A model generated the notes under the pieces. The model did no database searches. It saw nothing but the letters and a program-made list of their open reading frames with translations, and had not been told where the DNA came from. Both the position numbers and the translations under genes were made by a program. From Dermacentor variabilis (lineage: Eukaryota > Arthropoda > Arachnida > Ixodida > Ixodidae), in the NCBI RefSeq assembly GCF_050947875.1, contig NC_134569.1, positions 206,144,127-206,208,126 of the forward strand: DNA of 64,000 bases, written 5' to 3'. Positions 45,991-57,200 of this stretch are shown one piece after another (positions within the stretch are counted from its first letter, which is position 1; each line of letters starts with the position of its first letter).

Positions 45991-47652
45991 ATGTTAGGAT
46001 TGGGCAAACACTACCACATAATTCAGCTGTGTTTTGGTATTTTTCCTGCATCTTGTTTAAGTCGACCGCCGGATAATTCTGTCAGTTTAGTCCGTCTCAT
46101 CAAGGTCAAATTAAAGAAAGTCGTTTGTACATCTAAATTCTTCTGTGAGGAATGTGCAAGCACTGCATCTAAGCATGGGGTTAAATCCCACCGTGAAGAT
46201 GAATTCGGTGTAAAATTAAGTGCTAATAAGCCAGCAGTTCAGTCAGAAGAGCAATTTATGCAGGACTGTATTATCAACACAATATACAGTAGTCGGCACT
46301 CCAAGAATGAATCACCGTTCTCTCGAAAAGAAATTTGGCTGCTTCATATTTTGCGTCTTCCATAGGAAATGTCCAAGCTATGCATATATATACATATATA
46401 TAACCTTGTTTACATAAAGCCAACAAAGTTGGGTTGCCAATCCTGAATCTAGACATAGGTTCCACGTTGCTAGGGAATTTGTGCAAGGGAATATCAAGGT
46501 GGGTTGGGTCCTAGTAAGTGGCAGCCCAATGCGATCTCTAAGGATAGCTTCTTGCATGGCCCACTTCCAACATAAAATGGTACTGCTGTCTGAGATGTCA
46601 AAATCTGCTTTGTGTAAACGAGACAAATGGTAGCGTATATGGTATCACCTCGCCTGACCAAAAAAATTATTTGACTGACACTTCATTGGTCCATAAAGAG
46701 CAGTAAACGTAACCCATTGCAGACAAGGTCAAACAATGAACAAACTAGATACACTTGGCGCTGACACGCTATGTTTACTGTTCTTATGGATCACCAGCAA
46801 GCTCGAATAGCAATATTACTAATTGGTTCACACAAGTGAGGCTTTCATTTCCTTCCGAGTGTCAGCTGGCAGTTCTTCTTATTGGAAACATTAGACTTTC
46901 TGACCTCTTCTTCTCATTTTGTTTGCTCTTCCAGGTTCCAAGGAGGTGGCACGCATAAAATGTGAGTGACATTTTCATGTGTCACTGTGTTGCGGTGTTC
47001 TGTAGTGCAGTGGAGTGCTTTGGTGTGTTCCGTCGGGGCACATACTCCTTGCGTTGGCAAACTGGCTGCAATGAAACTGGGAGCAAATAAAGCACCTCTG
47101 TAGTGTAACCTCACCACGCTTTCCCAAGCTTAAACTCTTCCCACATTCTATCGCTACACCTCGAGCCTTCACTAGAAAATTTCTTTTTTTTTTTCTTGAT
47201 CTTGTAGAATCAGTGTTTACACTGGAGGCACATAGGATGTTAGGAAGGGAGCTTGCATAGATAAAGGGGAAGTCACATGGTACATGTGTGATGGCGCATT
47301 AAGAGCATACAGCTAGCAAAAGAGGTCACGTGGTACTAGGTGTGGAGTATATGATGAATATACTACTTGCAGTCGATCACGAGTAGATAATTCCTTTTTG
47401 AGAAAAGCATGGCATGTAAATGCCTGACTTTGTGTCATTGGGTTGAGGCAGACGGGCATGCTCAACAGACCAATTGACAGAGGGCTTTGGCAACTTGCCA
47501 TGATCGAAGAAGAGACTGAGAAGCATTGTTGTGAGGACGGATCGGTTGCATTTGTAGCAAAATCAAATCCATCCTGTTGGCTGCTCTGCAGTCAATGTCA
47601 CATACTTCTTAAGAAAGCTAAGAAGCTGTGGCTCTGGAATAATTTTCACCAA
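45991..47652. other. Intronic DNA with an AT microsatellite
   Basis: A TATATATACATATATATA tract lies at about 46384-46402. The open frame extending from repeat copy 2 to about 46365 lacks any motif. Nothing else is supported. Confidence 0.35.
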
Positions 47653-47795
47653 CTGGATTCTTTAACGTGCACCCAATACTAGGTAAACAAACGTCTTTCC
47701 ATTCTGCCTGCTTTGGAATGTGGCCTCTATCCACGGCTGGCAATCAAACCGGCGACCTCATGCTTAGCAGCAGTAACCACTGAGCTACTTCCCTT
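47653..47795 (-). repeat. tRNA-derived SINE
   Basis: The minus strand shows an A-box-like TAGCTCAGTGGTTACTGC and a B-box-like CCGGTTTGATTGCC, followed downstream by GGGTGCACGTTAAAGAATCC. This layout matches tRNA-derived SINEs of ticks (Ruka-like, from memory). It is degenerate and not a functional tRNA. Confidence 0.55.
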
Positions 47796-47934
47796 GTGCT
47801 CAAGTTTTTCTCTTAATGCATGTGTAGGTGTGAAGCAGTGTGACATGGGCATTCTTACACTGCTTGAACAGTTTAATCTTGGTAAGTTGGCCACCACAGT
47901 TGTTTAGTGGCTACACTCTGTAGAAATTGGCTTA

Positions 47935-48012
47935 CTCACCAAATGCAACATTACTCACCAACATGCAACACCAAATGCAACAAATTACTCACCAAGCATG
48001 CAACAGTCAGTA
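47935..48012. repeat. Short scrambled tandem repeat
   Basis: TTACTCACCAA and ATGCAACA phrases recur three to four times with irregular spacing. It is a local slippage product. Confidence 0.75.
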
Positions 48013-48239
48013 GAGGTCTTAGTGTGTATGACACTGCAGCAATGTTTGTTGACTCTCAAACATAGTGCAGAGAAGGTTCCAAAGTCGTATCATTACCGGC
48101 AACATGTTTATTAACCCAGAGATGCTACACAGCAAGTTGGTATTGTCTCATGCCGAAAAATTTCACGCATAAACAGACAAGATGCAAGGAAGAAAAGAGC
48201 ACACTGCTTTCAACTGAAGGTTAATTTGGAAAACGTGTA

Positions 48240-48985
48240 CAGTCAACATCTGATTTTTTTGGACTTCCTAGGTGCCGTGAAAATGTCCGAAAAATTGGGC
48301 AGTACGGAAAGAGGATGCATGCCTCTTACTGCCCTGAAATCTGTAATCACCAAAGGCACATCTGAAACAGCTCTGAAGGCCTGCCAGTACACCTACTAGG
48401 AGTATCTGTTCTTGTACTGTGACAGGAAATGATGGGTGCTGGCATGTATAAATAAAGAATGTATACTGTGTCCCACAACAGTGGCCCCTTTCCGCTCTTG
48501 GTGTGCTTCACCGTAATACATTGCTTATACTTGACTGCCTAACACTGCTGTATTGCGGCGAAGCTGGCTTTCGGGAGCAGGCACTATGCAGTGTTTGACC
48601 GTGTCGTACTTTATGTGCTTCAAAGCCATCAGCGAGGATGACAAAGGTGGAGTAGGTGCCATTGCTGACAGCGGTGAATTCTTTTGGTGAAAAACGCTGC
48701 ATCGAACAGCAGGAAGCTTGGTGGCGAACATTGGAGCAACTAGGCCTTGTGCTGCCACAGAAGCTACGGCTGCTAGCGGATGGGCGTGCAAGAGTGCTGG
48801 TTCGATGCTGCCAGATAATCAAGATGGCTGCATTTGTGGTTTCAATTATTGCCGTTTCCAACCTGCGGTCATGGCAAAACGGAAATCGTACAGTGAAGGG
48901 CTTCGGCGTTCTAAATGATATATCGACTCTTAGGGTACATGGCGGCCAAATTAGTGAGCATGTCCGAAAAATTGGTTGTTGACTG
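48240..48985. mobile_element. TA-flanked inverted-repeat element, 746 bp
   Basis: The left end CAGTCAACATCTGATTTTTT and the right end AATTGGTTGTTGACTG are imperfect inverted repeats, TA-flanked (48238-48239 and 48986-48987). GTCCGAAAAATTGG occurs near both ends (48287 and 48962), in direct orientation. No transposase. Frames inside are short. It lies in the intron between exons 5 and 6. Confidence 0.65.
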
Positions 48986-49004
48986 TATCAGGCGACCTTT
49001 CAAG

Positions 49005-49230
49005 CGACGGGGTTTGAGTCCTCGCACCTCCACCAATTGAGAAGAGGTTTATTGGCGGCTCCTAATGCAAAAGCGCAGCGACCGGGAACGGCGAGACAGC
49101 CCGAAGCACTGTCCAAAAAGACGACAGTAATCAACAGTGCGAGTGGAGCCGAGCCGCACGTTGGCGATGCGGCTGTGCCGCGAGGCACGTCTTCTTCTTC
49201 ACAATACTTTCAATATATAAGCAGCATATA
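49005..49230 (-). mobile_element. LTR fragment with tRNA primer-binding site
   Basis: The plus strand at 49011-49035 reads GGTTTGAGTCC followed by TCGCACCTCCACCA, which is the T-loop and acceptor end of a tRNA with its CCA. The minus strand therefore has a TGGTGGAGGTGCGAGGA-type primer-binding site. Directly beyond it (from 49036) lies LTR-like sequence. On the minus strand this has a TTATATATTG TATA-like box (about 49212) and CCAATAAACC, a polyadenylation signal, about 15-20 bases before the PBS. No internal coding region remains. Confidence 0.45.
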
Positions 49231-50759
49231 ACCCACGTTTTCAAAAATAAACCTTTAGTTGGAGGTGGTGCTCATGTTGTGTTCTCTTCTGTACGGCTTT
49301 GGCTGTTTATGCGTGAAATTTTTTGACAGCGATGTACTTGCAGTTTAACAGGTCAGGGCTTTTGCAAGAACAGTAGGCTATGCATAGACGCTACTCTAGT
49401 CTGACAGGATAGCAGTTTACCAAGCTCATCAAGTGGTGGAAGCAAAGTGCTCACATCCAACTTGTAGTGGGCCTGTAAGACATCTGCCATAGCAACACAG
49501 CGCTGAGTGGAATTGAGAGCTAGAGTGAGGGCAGGAGGGGCTCCAGAAGTGAATTTTGAGTGTGGGGGTGGGATCTGCAGCTCATTTCACCTGCACAAAC
49601 TTTTTTTTTGTTTTATTGTAAAACCAATGCTTAATGTAGTATATCAAAAAGGTGTCAGCCCTTAGGGTAGGGAGGGCAGTGCTGCTCCCCCTCATCCCCC
49701 CCTGAAATGAAACCTGTGGGGGGGCTTGTTCCCGCCGCCCCCTTAGTCCTGGAGCCCCTGGATGATGAGTCCCTGAACCAGCCATGTGCTTGCGCACGTC
49801 ACTCGAGTTCAGGAGGGGGAAGCACGGTTTGTGAAGGAGAGTAGCTCGTCCGGTGCACTTGCCATGCCCACCTTGTTTCGACCGCAACAGTTCTGGGGAG
49901 ATTGAGCTTGGCCAATAGTAGCCATCAACATGTGCCGCATTGCCCGTGGATCCCAACCATCTTGCCACTGAGCAGTCTCGTAAAATCAATTCACCGGCAC
50001 TGCAGGTAGGTTTTAACAGGGGAGAATGCGAGAATGCCTCAGAACTGAAATTTCAGTGCAGATTGAAGAGCCCACACTGGCCAAAACCAGAGTCTGCCGA
50101 AACTGCCCAGGAGACCTGGAATAAAGTTCCTCGTCAAGCCAATGTCTCGATTTTTGATACATTGTAATCATTTCTGCATCGCAGCAAAATGTTTTATCTG
50201 CTAGTGTTTGCCGATTTCTCCCCATCCAACTATTTTGTTCACTTGAGCATTTACGGATGGCATCCGACGTGCATAAAATTCTTATTTTATTTCACTTACA
50301 AGGTGTTACTAGTTGAGACAGTCGAAAACTGGACAGGACAAAATGAAGGCTTGGGATGGACAAAACATGGCCCCACGTCTTGTGCACCAGTGTTGCTTAG
50401 TGATGCTCAATGACATCATTTTCTCCCATCATGCAAAACCCACTGCTGCTGCTATTAACAGTATTCCTTGTTGAGGATAGTAGAATGCAGACAACTGTGA
50501 ATGCTGTAACTGTCCTGCCCAAGGTGAAGACCTGACCATTCTACAGCAATAAACCATCAACACTTGGCATTCCCGGAGGCTAAGCAGACACATTGTTGCT
50601 TAGCTTCAGTGATCTGACTAGATCCACCTTGTTCAGTGTAACATTGCCAATGGCCCAAATCGTTTCATTGTAGCCTTTGTTTGTGACATCTGTGTGGCCA
50701 GTAGTGCAAGCAGGATTGGCGAAGGTATGCACAGCTCTTTGATGTGGGTATTTCTGCAG
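49231..50759. other. Intron end before exon 6, nothing supported
   Basis: GC-rich patch around 49660-49760 with C and G runs. The short frames at 49582-49989 and 49940-50167 have no motif. No element ends were delimited. Confidence 0.35.
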
Positions 50760-50855
50760 GGGACAATGAGGAGAGCTACAAGCTCCTGGACAGCATCATG
50801 GAAGCAGACGCATCGGAGAAGCTTGACTGTGTAGCAGATGAAATGATGGCTACCG
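50760..50855 (+). CDS. Exon 6 of the unidentified host gene
   Basis: The 96-bp block follows GATGTGGGTATTTCTGCAG and ends at the consensus donor GTGAGT, phase 1 at both ends. It codes about 32 residues: GDNEESYKLLDSIMEADASE then KLDCVADEMMAT. The acidic leucine-containing LLDSIMEAD could be an interaction helix (inference). It continues the reading frame of exon 5 after a 16.9-kb intron. No further exon is recognised in the remaining 13 kb, which may be intron or lie beyond the gene. Confidence 0.65.
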
Positions 50856-51384
50856 GTGAGTTATGCTTGCTGCTCTGCTTTGCTGGTTGAATTCACACCG
50901 TAGCCCTACAATGCAGCAAATTAAAATTGCCCAGTTGCGTATGTCAAGTAAAGTGCAGTGCATGGAGAACCATTATGAAAATCGTACCGACTGTCTGTCG
51001 TGTGCATTAGTTGTTGGTATTTTTAACATCGTAACCGTTATGAGTTTTCTCAGCTCTTCGGATGTTGTAAGCCACCCCGAGATCTCGCCACAAAACTAGC
51101 AAGCTGCTCAACATCTGTGGTGGTTTTGGGTATCTACATGAAGTTTTTCTGTTTCTTTATGCTCATAAGAGTCGTAAAGCACTAACAGTAACAATAAAAA
51201 ATATCAAGCGCAAGTGGTTTTTTTAGCTTTATGGTGCCCTTACTGCAAAGCTTTGTTCAGCACTCAATTTCAGTCTATTTTAATAATGATTGGAGAAAGC
51301 CTGAAGAAAAGGGGAAGATATTTGACAGGTGTGAAAAGGATAAAAATATTTTTATCTAAAACCTGCTACGATATTTTCTAAATT

Positions 51385-51605
51385 AAAAATTAAATTCTGG
51401 AGTTTTGCATGCCAGAACCAGATGATTGTGTACCACACCATATTGGGAGACTGAATTCATTTTTACCACCTGGGGATCTTCAATGTGCACCTAATGCACG
51501 GTTCGCAGGCATTTTTACATTTCACCCCCATCGACGTACAGCCGCCATGGCCAGAGATTGATTCTAATGCTCTCGGACTCAGCAGCACAGCAACAAAGCC
51601 CTTAC
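51385..51605 (-). repeat. Degenerate tRNA-derived SINE
   Basis: In reverse orientation it carries a tail like TTCTGGAGTTTTGCATGCCA, a CCACCTGGGGATCTTCAATG-type middle and CACCCCCATCGACGTACAGC before the tRNA-like head (GAGATTGATTCTAATGCTCT). The same order occurs in common tick SINEs (from memory). The boxes are worn. Confidence 0.5.
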
Positions 51606-51761
51606 ATTACTATGGCAGGTTACAACATTTTCTGTTGTAAAAGATCTGCCCCATCTAATGAGAAACTGCTAAAAATGGCAATACAGTTTGAAGTCATTGC
51701 ATTGAAGTTGTTTTCTGCACAAAAATATCTTAATTACATTCATTATTTCTTATAAAAATTT

Positions 51762-52110
51762 ACAGTAGACTTCCATTAATTCTGCTCCGGTCAATTCAAT
51801 TTTTCAGTTAATTTGGTCACAACGGAAAGTGCTAGCCAGTGCTTGTGCACTGCTATGGGCCCAAGCTTTAAATATTTCTATCCTGAAATTGACCTTGGTC
51901 AGATAATTTGAACTTGGCTGTTCAGCCCGACGTGCCTGACCCCATTGGGGACTCCAATAGCCGCAGTGGCTGTCTTGGGGTCACTTGATGTGCAGTGAAT
52001 GCGTTGAACTTAAGTCATCTCTCGTCAAAAAAATACCTATCTTCAGCCTTCCACAGGAAAATCTTTAAGTGAGAATGGTAACTCACAATTAATTATTACA
52101 GTATTTACTA
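51762..52110 (+). repeat. Interspersed repeat family P, copy 3 (short)
   Basis: Starts CAGTAGACTTCCATTAATTC, passes through CTATGGGCCCAAGCTTTA and GCCTGACCCCATTGGGGACT, and stops near TTACAGTATTTACTAGG. It corresponds to the first half of copies 505-1170 and 45316-45990. Confidence 0.6.
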
Positions 52111-52639
52111 GGAGTGTGTGAATACTCAGATATCACCAAATTGAATCAAATAGTTCGAATAATTCGATTCGTGAATTGAACATTCACTATTCTTTATTTT
52201 TTTCGTACATTCGGTGTAGAGACTAGCACAGTGCCGCATGTCGCATGAGCCATGGAGCCTCTCTTGCATGAAGCCACGCAAGCAAGCACCACACTTCATT
52301 GTTTTCGTCACAAAAGGAACGCCGAGCATGCTGCAGACATGGTTGCAGACTTTGTCTTTGCGAGCGCTCCCAGACGTCAGCATGATGCAAGGATCACAAA
52401 TACTGCGCCTGAACGCCACAATTCACAGAACAATGCCGCTCTGGCCGGGGGCTGTCCCTCTCGGTACAAGGTTCTTCCAGGTCGAAAGGGACGACTCAAA
52501 CAATAATGCAACGCGGAACATTACCAAAAGCAGCAGGTATTTTGGAAAGTAAGAAAGCATATGCAAAGATCGGGCTGATTAGCCGCCAGAACAAACTTAA
52601 CGCCACCTCAGTAGCCATCAGTCTAATCTGTACACATGA
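52111..52639. other. Non-coding DNA with an ATTCGAAT-type AT tract
   Basis: A short AT-rich patch of ATAGTTCGAATAATTCGATT (about 52148) resembles slippage repeat. Beyond that nothing is supported until the LINE. Confidence 0.35.
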
Positions 52640-53096
52640 TCTTGGGACCAATCACTGGTGAGTCACGTGTGCAAACAAATTAGCAGCAAGCCCCGCAAGG
52701 GCACCTTGAGACTCAAGGTGATAGTGCTTGGCGCCACCCTTAGCCCCCATACCGAAACTGTAATCCACACCGTGGTGACAGGTTGTAAGGTGAAGGGTAG
52801 AAACCATGAACGGTGGCGGTCGGGGCCATGGTCAAGCCCAGGCCGACTGGCTCCCTGTCTGTTTACCAGGTGGGGGGCTCCGGGACCTTCTTGTGTCTAT
52901 AAGGGTGAAACACAGGTGACACAATAGGAACCCTTAATCCATACATGCCGCATGGATTCTCAATTTCCCCCTCTAAAAAAAAAACTATCGGAACCGGAAA
53001 CGGTACCGCACCAAAGGAATCAAAGTTACAACTCAGAAATGTGCTGAAAATTTTCCACAATTCCTGGTAGTTCACGCTGTTGAGCAAAACGCTCCA

Positions 53097-54284
53097 GTGG
53101 CCAATCTATCAGTGTTTGTATTACAAAAGTGGCCAGTAGCTAACATAGGCGAAGAATATGAAGCAAAAAAGCTGTCCTCAGGAGATCTGCTTGCAGAAGT
53201 CAAATCCAAAAAGCAGAGTGATGCGTTACTCGCACAAAAGAAGCTTGCTGACCTTAATATTACTGTAACACCTCACAGAAGCCTGAACAGCGTTCAGGGA
53301 GTAATTTCTGAGCGGCAGCTAATGACAGAAAACGAAAATGAGCTCCTCGAGAATTTGCGAGACCAAGGAGTAACGTCCCTTCGCCGCATAAATATAAGGC
53401 ACAACGGCGAAGGAAAAACAACACCTCACATCGTGCTAACATTCAGCAGCACTCGCTTGCCTGAGTCTGTCCGGGTTGCATTCATCAGGTGCCCAGTGCG
53501 CCCATACATCCCTAACCCTAGGAGATGTTTCAAATGCGAAAGGTATGGCCATGGCAGTAACACATGTAGAGGCAAGGAGACCTGTGCCAAATACGCCGAA
53601 ACCGAACACAATACTGACAACTGCCAAGCAAGGGAAACAAAGTGTGCAAATTGCAATGGTCCACATGCAGCGTACTCACGAACCTGTGAAGTATTCAAAA
53701 AAGAAAAACAAATAGTCACTCTAAAAGTGCGAGAAAACATATCTTATCCTGAGGCAAGGAAAAAGTTCATTCAAGAGACATCCAGGTCATATGTTGACGC
53801 CGTGCGCCGGGGGGCCGAGCGGCGTCTGGTGACAGGGGGCACACAGTACACCATTGTTGATGTGTGCCTGCCCCGTCCACCACCCGAACGGCACTCCAGT
53901 GTCGGCACCATTGACATCCCGGAGGTGCACCTGACGGCGGCCTCTGGCACAGACAAAGTTAGTGGGAGTGGCGACACACCACTCCAACTTCAGGCCACTG
54001 CGCAGGCAGGGCCATCCACAACTCTGATAGGTGCAGCCAAGGCTGCCATACTATCACACAAAAAAGGCTCGCTGGCCCTAGAGCCGGTAGGTCGCAGGGC
54101 TTCCCCCCATCGGGACAAGCCACAAATCCGTACCCCCGCGGGTTCCCCGCGAAAACCCATCACCTCGCTGGAGGCGATGGATATAAGCAGTAGCCCGCCT
54201 CCGCAGCAGCGGCGGCGCAACTTCCTTGATTACAAAAAGGGAGGAAAAACTCCAATAACGGGCCCCACAAAACCGGGAGCATAG
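53097..54284 (+). CDS. LINE ORF1, gag-like nucleic-acid-binding protein
   Basis: The 395-codon intact frame codes the RNA-binding partner of ORF2. Residues about 1-140 form the N-terminal domain, with KKLSSGDLLAEVKSKKQSD and NITVTPHRSLNSVQGVIS, typical of gag-like proteins of I/Jockey elements. Three CCHC-type knuckles follow: CFKCERYGHGSNTC from residue 144 is complete. The second reads CAKYAETEHNTDNC, with tyrosine (codon 53592-53594) where the second cysteine is expected. CANCNGPHAAYSRTC is complete. A conserved ISYPEARKKF-like segment and a proline/serine-rich tail complete it. ORF2 begins within a few tens of bases of the ORF1 stop. The start codon is the first ATG in frame; the frame may begin slightly upstream. 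Confidence 0.85.
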   Translation: MANLSVFVLQKWPVANIGEEYEAKKLSSGDLLAEVKSKKQSDALLAQKKLADLNITVTPHRSLNSVQGVISERQLMTENENELLENLRDQGVTSLRRINIRHNGEGKTTPHIVLTFSSTRLPESVRVAFIRCPVRPYIPNPRRCFKCERYGHGSNTCRGKETCAKYAETEHNTDNCQARETKCANCNGPHAAYSRTCEVFKKEKQIVTLKVRENISYPEARKKFIQETSRSYVDAVRRGAERRLVTGGTQYTIVDVCLPRPPPERHSSVGTIDIPEVHLTAASGTDKVSGSGDTPLQLQATAQAGPSTTLIGAAKAAILSHKKGSLALEPVGRRASPHRDKPQIRTPAGSPRKPITSLEAMDISSSPPPQQRRRNFLDYKKGGKTPITGPTKPGA

Positions 54285-54298
54285 GTTTTGAAATACAT

Positions 54299-57200
54299 CC
54301 GTCAAAGTTTTTTAATATGCCTCGACAGTTCCAGAGAATGAGGAACGCCATATCTAATAACTACGGTGATGTAAAAGATATTCTTGCTGTATATTCCCCG
54401 GTTGTTTTGTGTCTCCAGGAGACAAACTTGGGATCAAAACATAAAATATTTAAAGTAAATATAAAGTCTTTCGTCACGACCGAGAGCAAGCAAATAGGCT
54501 CTCTGGAGGTACTGCCATAGTTGTTCAAAGTAGTGTGGCTACTCCCGAAGTCAAGCTTCAGACTACATTTGAAGCCGTTGCAGTATCTGTGGCACACTTG
54601 AAAACAATTACAGTATGCTCCGTATATATCCAACCACACCTGACAGTAACGCTCCATGACTTAGAAGACCTTTTAAAACAATTACCAGAGCCATATCTGT
54701 TAGTCGGTGATTTTAATGCTCACTCCAATTTGTGGGGAAGCGAACAAACGGACACTAGAGGCCGTATTTTAGAAGATTTTATTCTCTGTAATAATATATG
54801 CCTGCTCAACAGGGGCAAACACACATACTGCTCTCCAAGCTCCGAAAAATGGAGCTCCATAGATTTGTCTCTTACATCGCCTTCTGTTTTTAATGCTTTT
54901 AAATGGTATGTCTTGGACAACCCGTATGGTAGCGATCATTTACCTGTTCTTATCAACCTAACATCATCTCCACAAATCATTCTTACAAAACCACCACGTT
55001 GGAAGCTCCATTTGGCTGGCTGGGCGCTGTTTCAAGAAAATGCCAGCTTAGAAAAAATAGATCCACACAATTTAGGTATAGATGAACTTAATGAAATTGT
55101 CTCAAACTACATTATTTCTGCCGCGCTCCTGGCCATACCTCAATCTTCTGTAGTGGTGAAACAAAACCACAAAACCTGGTATACAAAAGTATGTAGATTA
55201 GCAAAAAAGAAACAGAACAAAGCATGGGGAAACTTTCGAAGGTACCCCACGCAGAAAAATCTCATAGACTTTAAGAAGGCAAGAGCACAAGCCCGATATA
55301 TCCACCGTAGAACCGTAAAGACTTCGTGGCAAAATTACGTGATTTCCATAAATACCTCAACCACATCAAAAGAAATGTGGGAGAAGGTACGAAAGCTAGA
55401 TGGTAAATACTCCCCTTTCACACTTCCCCTTCTAACAGCCCCTGGTATACAGACAAACATCGAAGAATAGGCAGACATTTTAGGTCAATATTTTTCAGCA
55501 GTTACCAGCTCATCAAACTACACAGAATCATTTCGTACGTACAAAAACACAGCCGAGAAACAAAGGCTCCCTACAAGTGGATATACAAATGAACCATATA
55601 ATAAATTATTCACAGTTCAAGAAATCAACACAGTCTTGTCCGCTGGTAAACAGACTGCACCCGCCCCTGACGGAATACACTATCAAATGCTGCCCCACCT
55701 CCCTGAACCTGCCGTAGAGGCACTCTTAAGTTTTTTTAATAAGGTGTGGGTATCGGCTAAAGTACCCGAAGCCTGGAAGAAGGCCATCATCGTTCCATTT
55801 TTAAAGCCCGAAAAACCACCAACCTCTCCCAGTAGTTACAGGCCCATAGCGCTCACCAGCTGCCTCGCAATATCCTTTGAAAGTATCGTAAATATGAGAT
55901 TAACCTTCGTGCTAGAAGTCCGTGAGCTTCTCGATGTCCATCAGTGTGCTTTCAAAAAGGCATGCTCCACAGCAGACCACCTGGTTCGTCTTGAAAATAC
56001 TGTCTGTGAAGCCTTTATACACAAACAACAATGTCTTGCTGTTTTTTTTTTTTTTCGATTTAGAGAAAGCTTCTGACACAACCTGGAGGTACGGAATTCT
56101 TCACGATTTGGCTGAACTTGGCATTCATGGCAGGATGCTGAACTGCCTAAAAGACTTCCTGTCAAACCGTTCATTCCATGTACGCCTCGGTTCAACCCTG
56201 TCGAGAATTTTCATTCAAGAAAATGGAGTGCCCCGAGGGAGTGTTTTAAGCACAACCCTCTTTGTTGTTAAAATGAATTCAATCAGTAAAATAATTCCAA
56301 GGTCAATTATGTATTCAATCTATGTCGACGATCTTCAGATAGCTTGCAAGTCCTCAAACAAAGCAACATGCGAAAGACAAGTGCAGTTAACAATAAATAA
56401 ACTTTCAACGTGGGCTGACCGAAATAGTTTCCAGTTCTCCCCACAGAAAACAGTGGCCATCGTTTTCTCACTCAAACGTTGCCTACAGACAGATCCTAGA
56501 CTATACCTGTACCAAGCGGAATTGCCGGTAAAAAGTGAACACAAATTTCTGGGCATAACTTTTGACAGAAAACTGACCTTCCTGCCACACATAAAGAACC
56601 TGAAGAAGAAAACTTCCCAATCATTAAACATATTAAAGGTGCTTTCACATAAATGCTGGGGGGCTGATAGGACCTGCCTTTTACACATCTACCGCAGTAT
56701 ATTTCGCTCTTGCCTCGATTATGGGTGCATAGTATACAACTCAGCTCGAGCGTCCTACCTGAAGCAATTAGATCCAGTTCATAACTCAGGTCCGCGCCTT
56801 GCAAGTGGGGCATACAGGACATCACCCATAAACAGCCTACATGTCGAATGTAACGAACCAGCCCTCGCAGATAGAAGGGCCATGCTCACATGTGCATACG
56901 TCCTAAAAGCCCGTTCACTACCAAAACATCTCTGTTACTCCATAGTTACGAAGTACCCGTCTAAGCAGCTTTTTAACAACAAACCGAATGCGATGAGACC
57001 CCTTATTCTCCGATTTGAAGAAATTTGCCAGGAATTAGGTATTCTAGACGCACTGCCTGATGTTGCCCAGAGACCCGAACCACTGCCACCTTGGCACACC
57101 TTTCCCTGTGTAGGTGACTACACACTGACACAATTTCATAAAAAGCAAACTCCACGTGAACATCTAATACAAGAATTTTTGGCGCTAGGCGAAAAGTACA

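Noticed and set aside
45643..46365. 240-codon plus-strand frame
   Set aside because: It starts inside repeat family P copy 2 and runs into unrelated sequence. There is no motif or splice signal; a frame read through a repeat is not evidence of a gene.
49036..49230. Extension of the MITE at 48240-48985
   Set aside because: That element closes with its own inverted end and TA at 48985-48987. The following tRNA-CCA text marks a different, LTR-type element.
54160..54351. Minus-strand ORF containing ILWNCRG as a separate gene
   Set aside because: Only the 54317-54339 part carries the endonuclease motif. The rest is the antisense of LINE ORF1, so it is explained by a local inversion rather than a gene.
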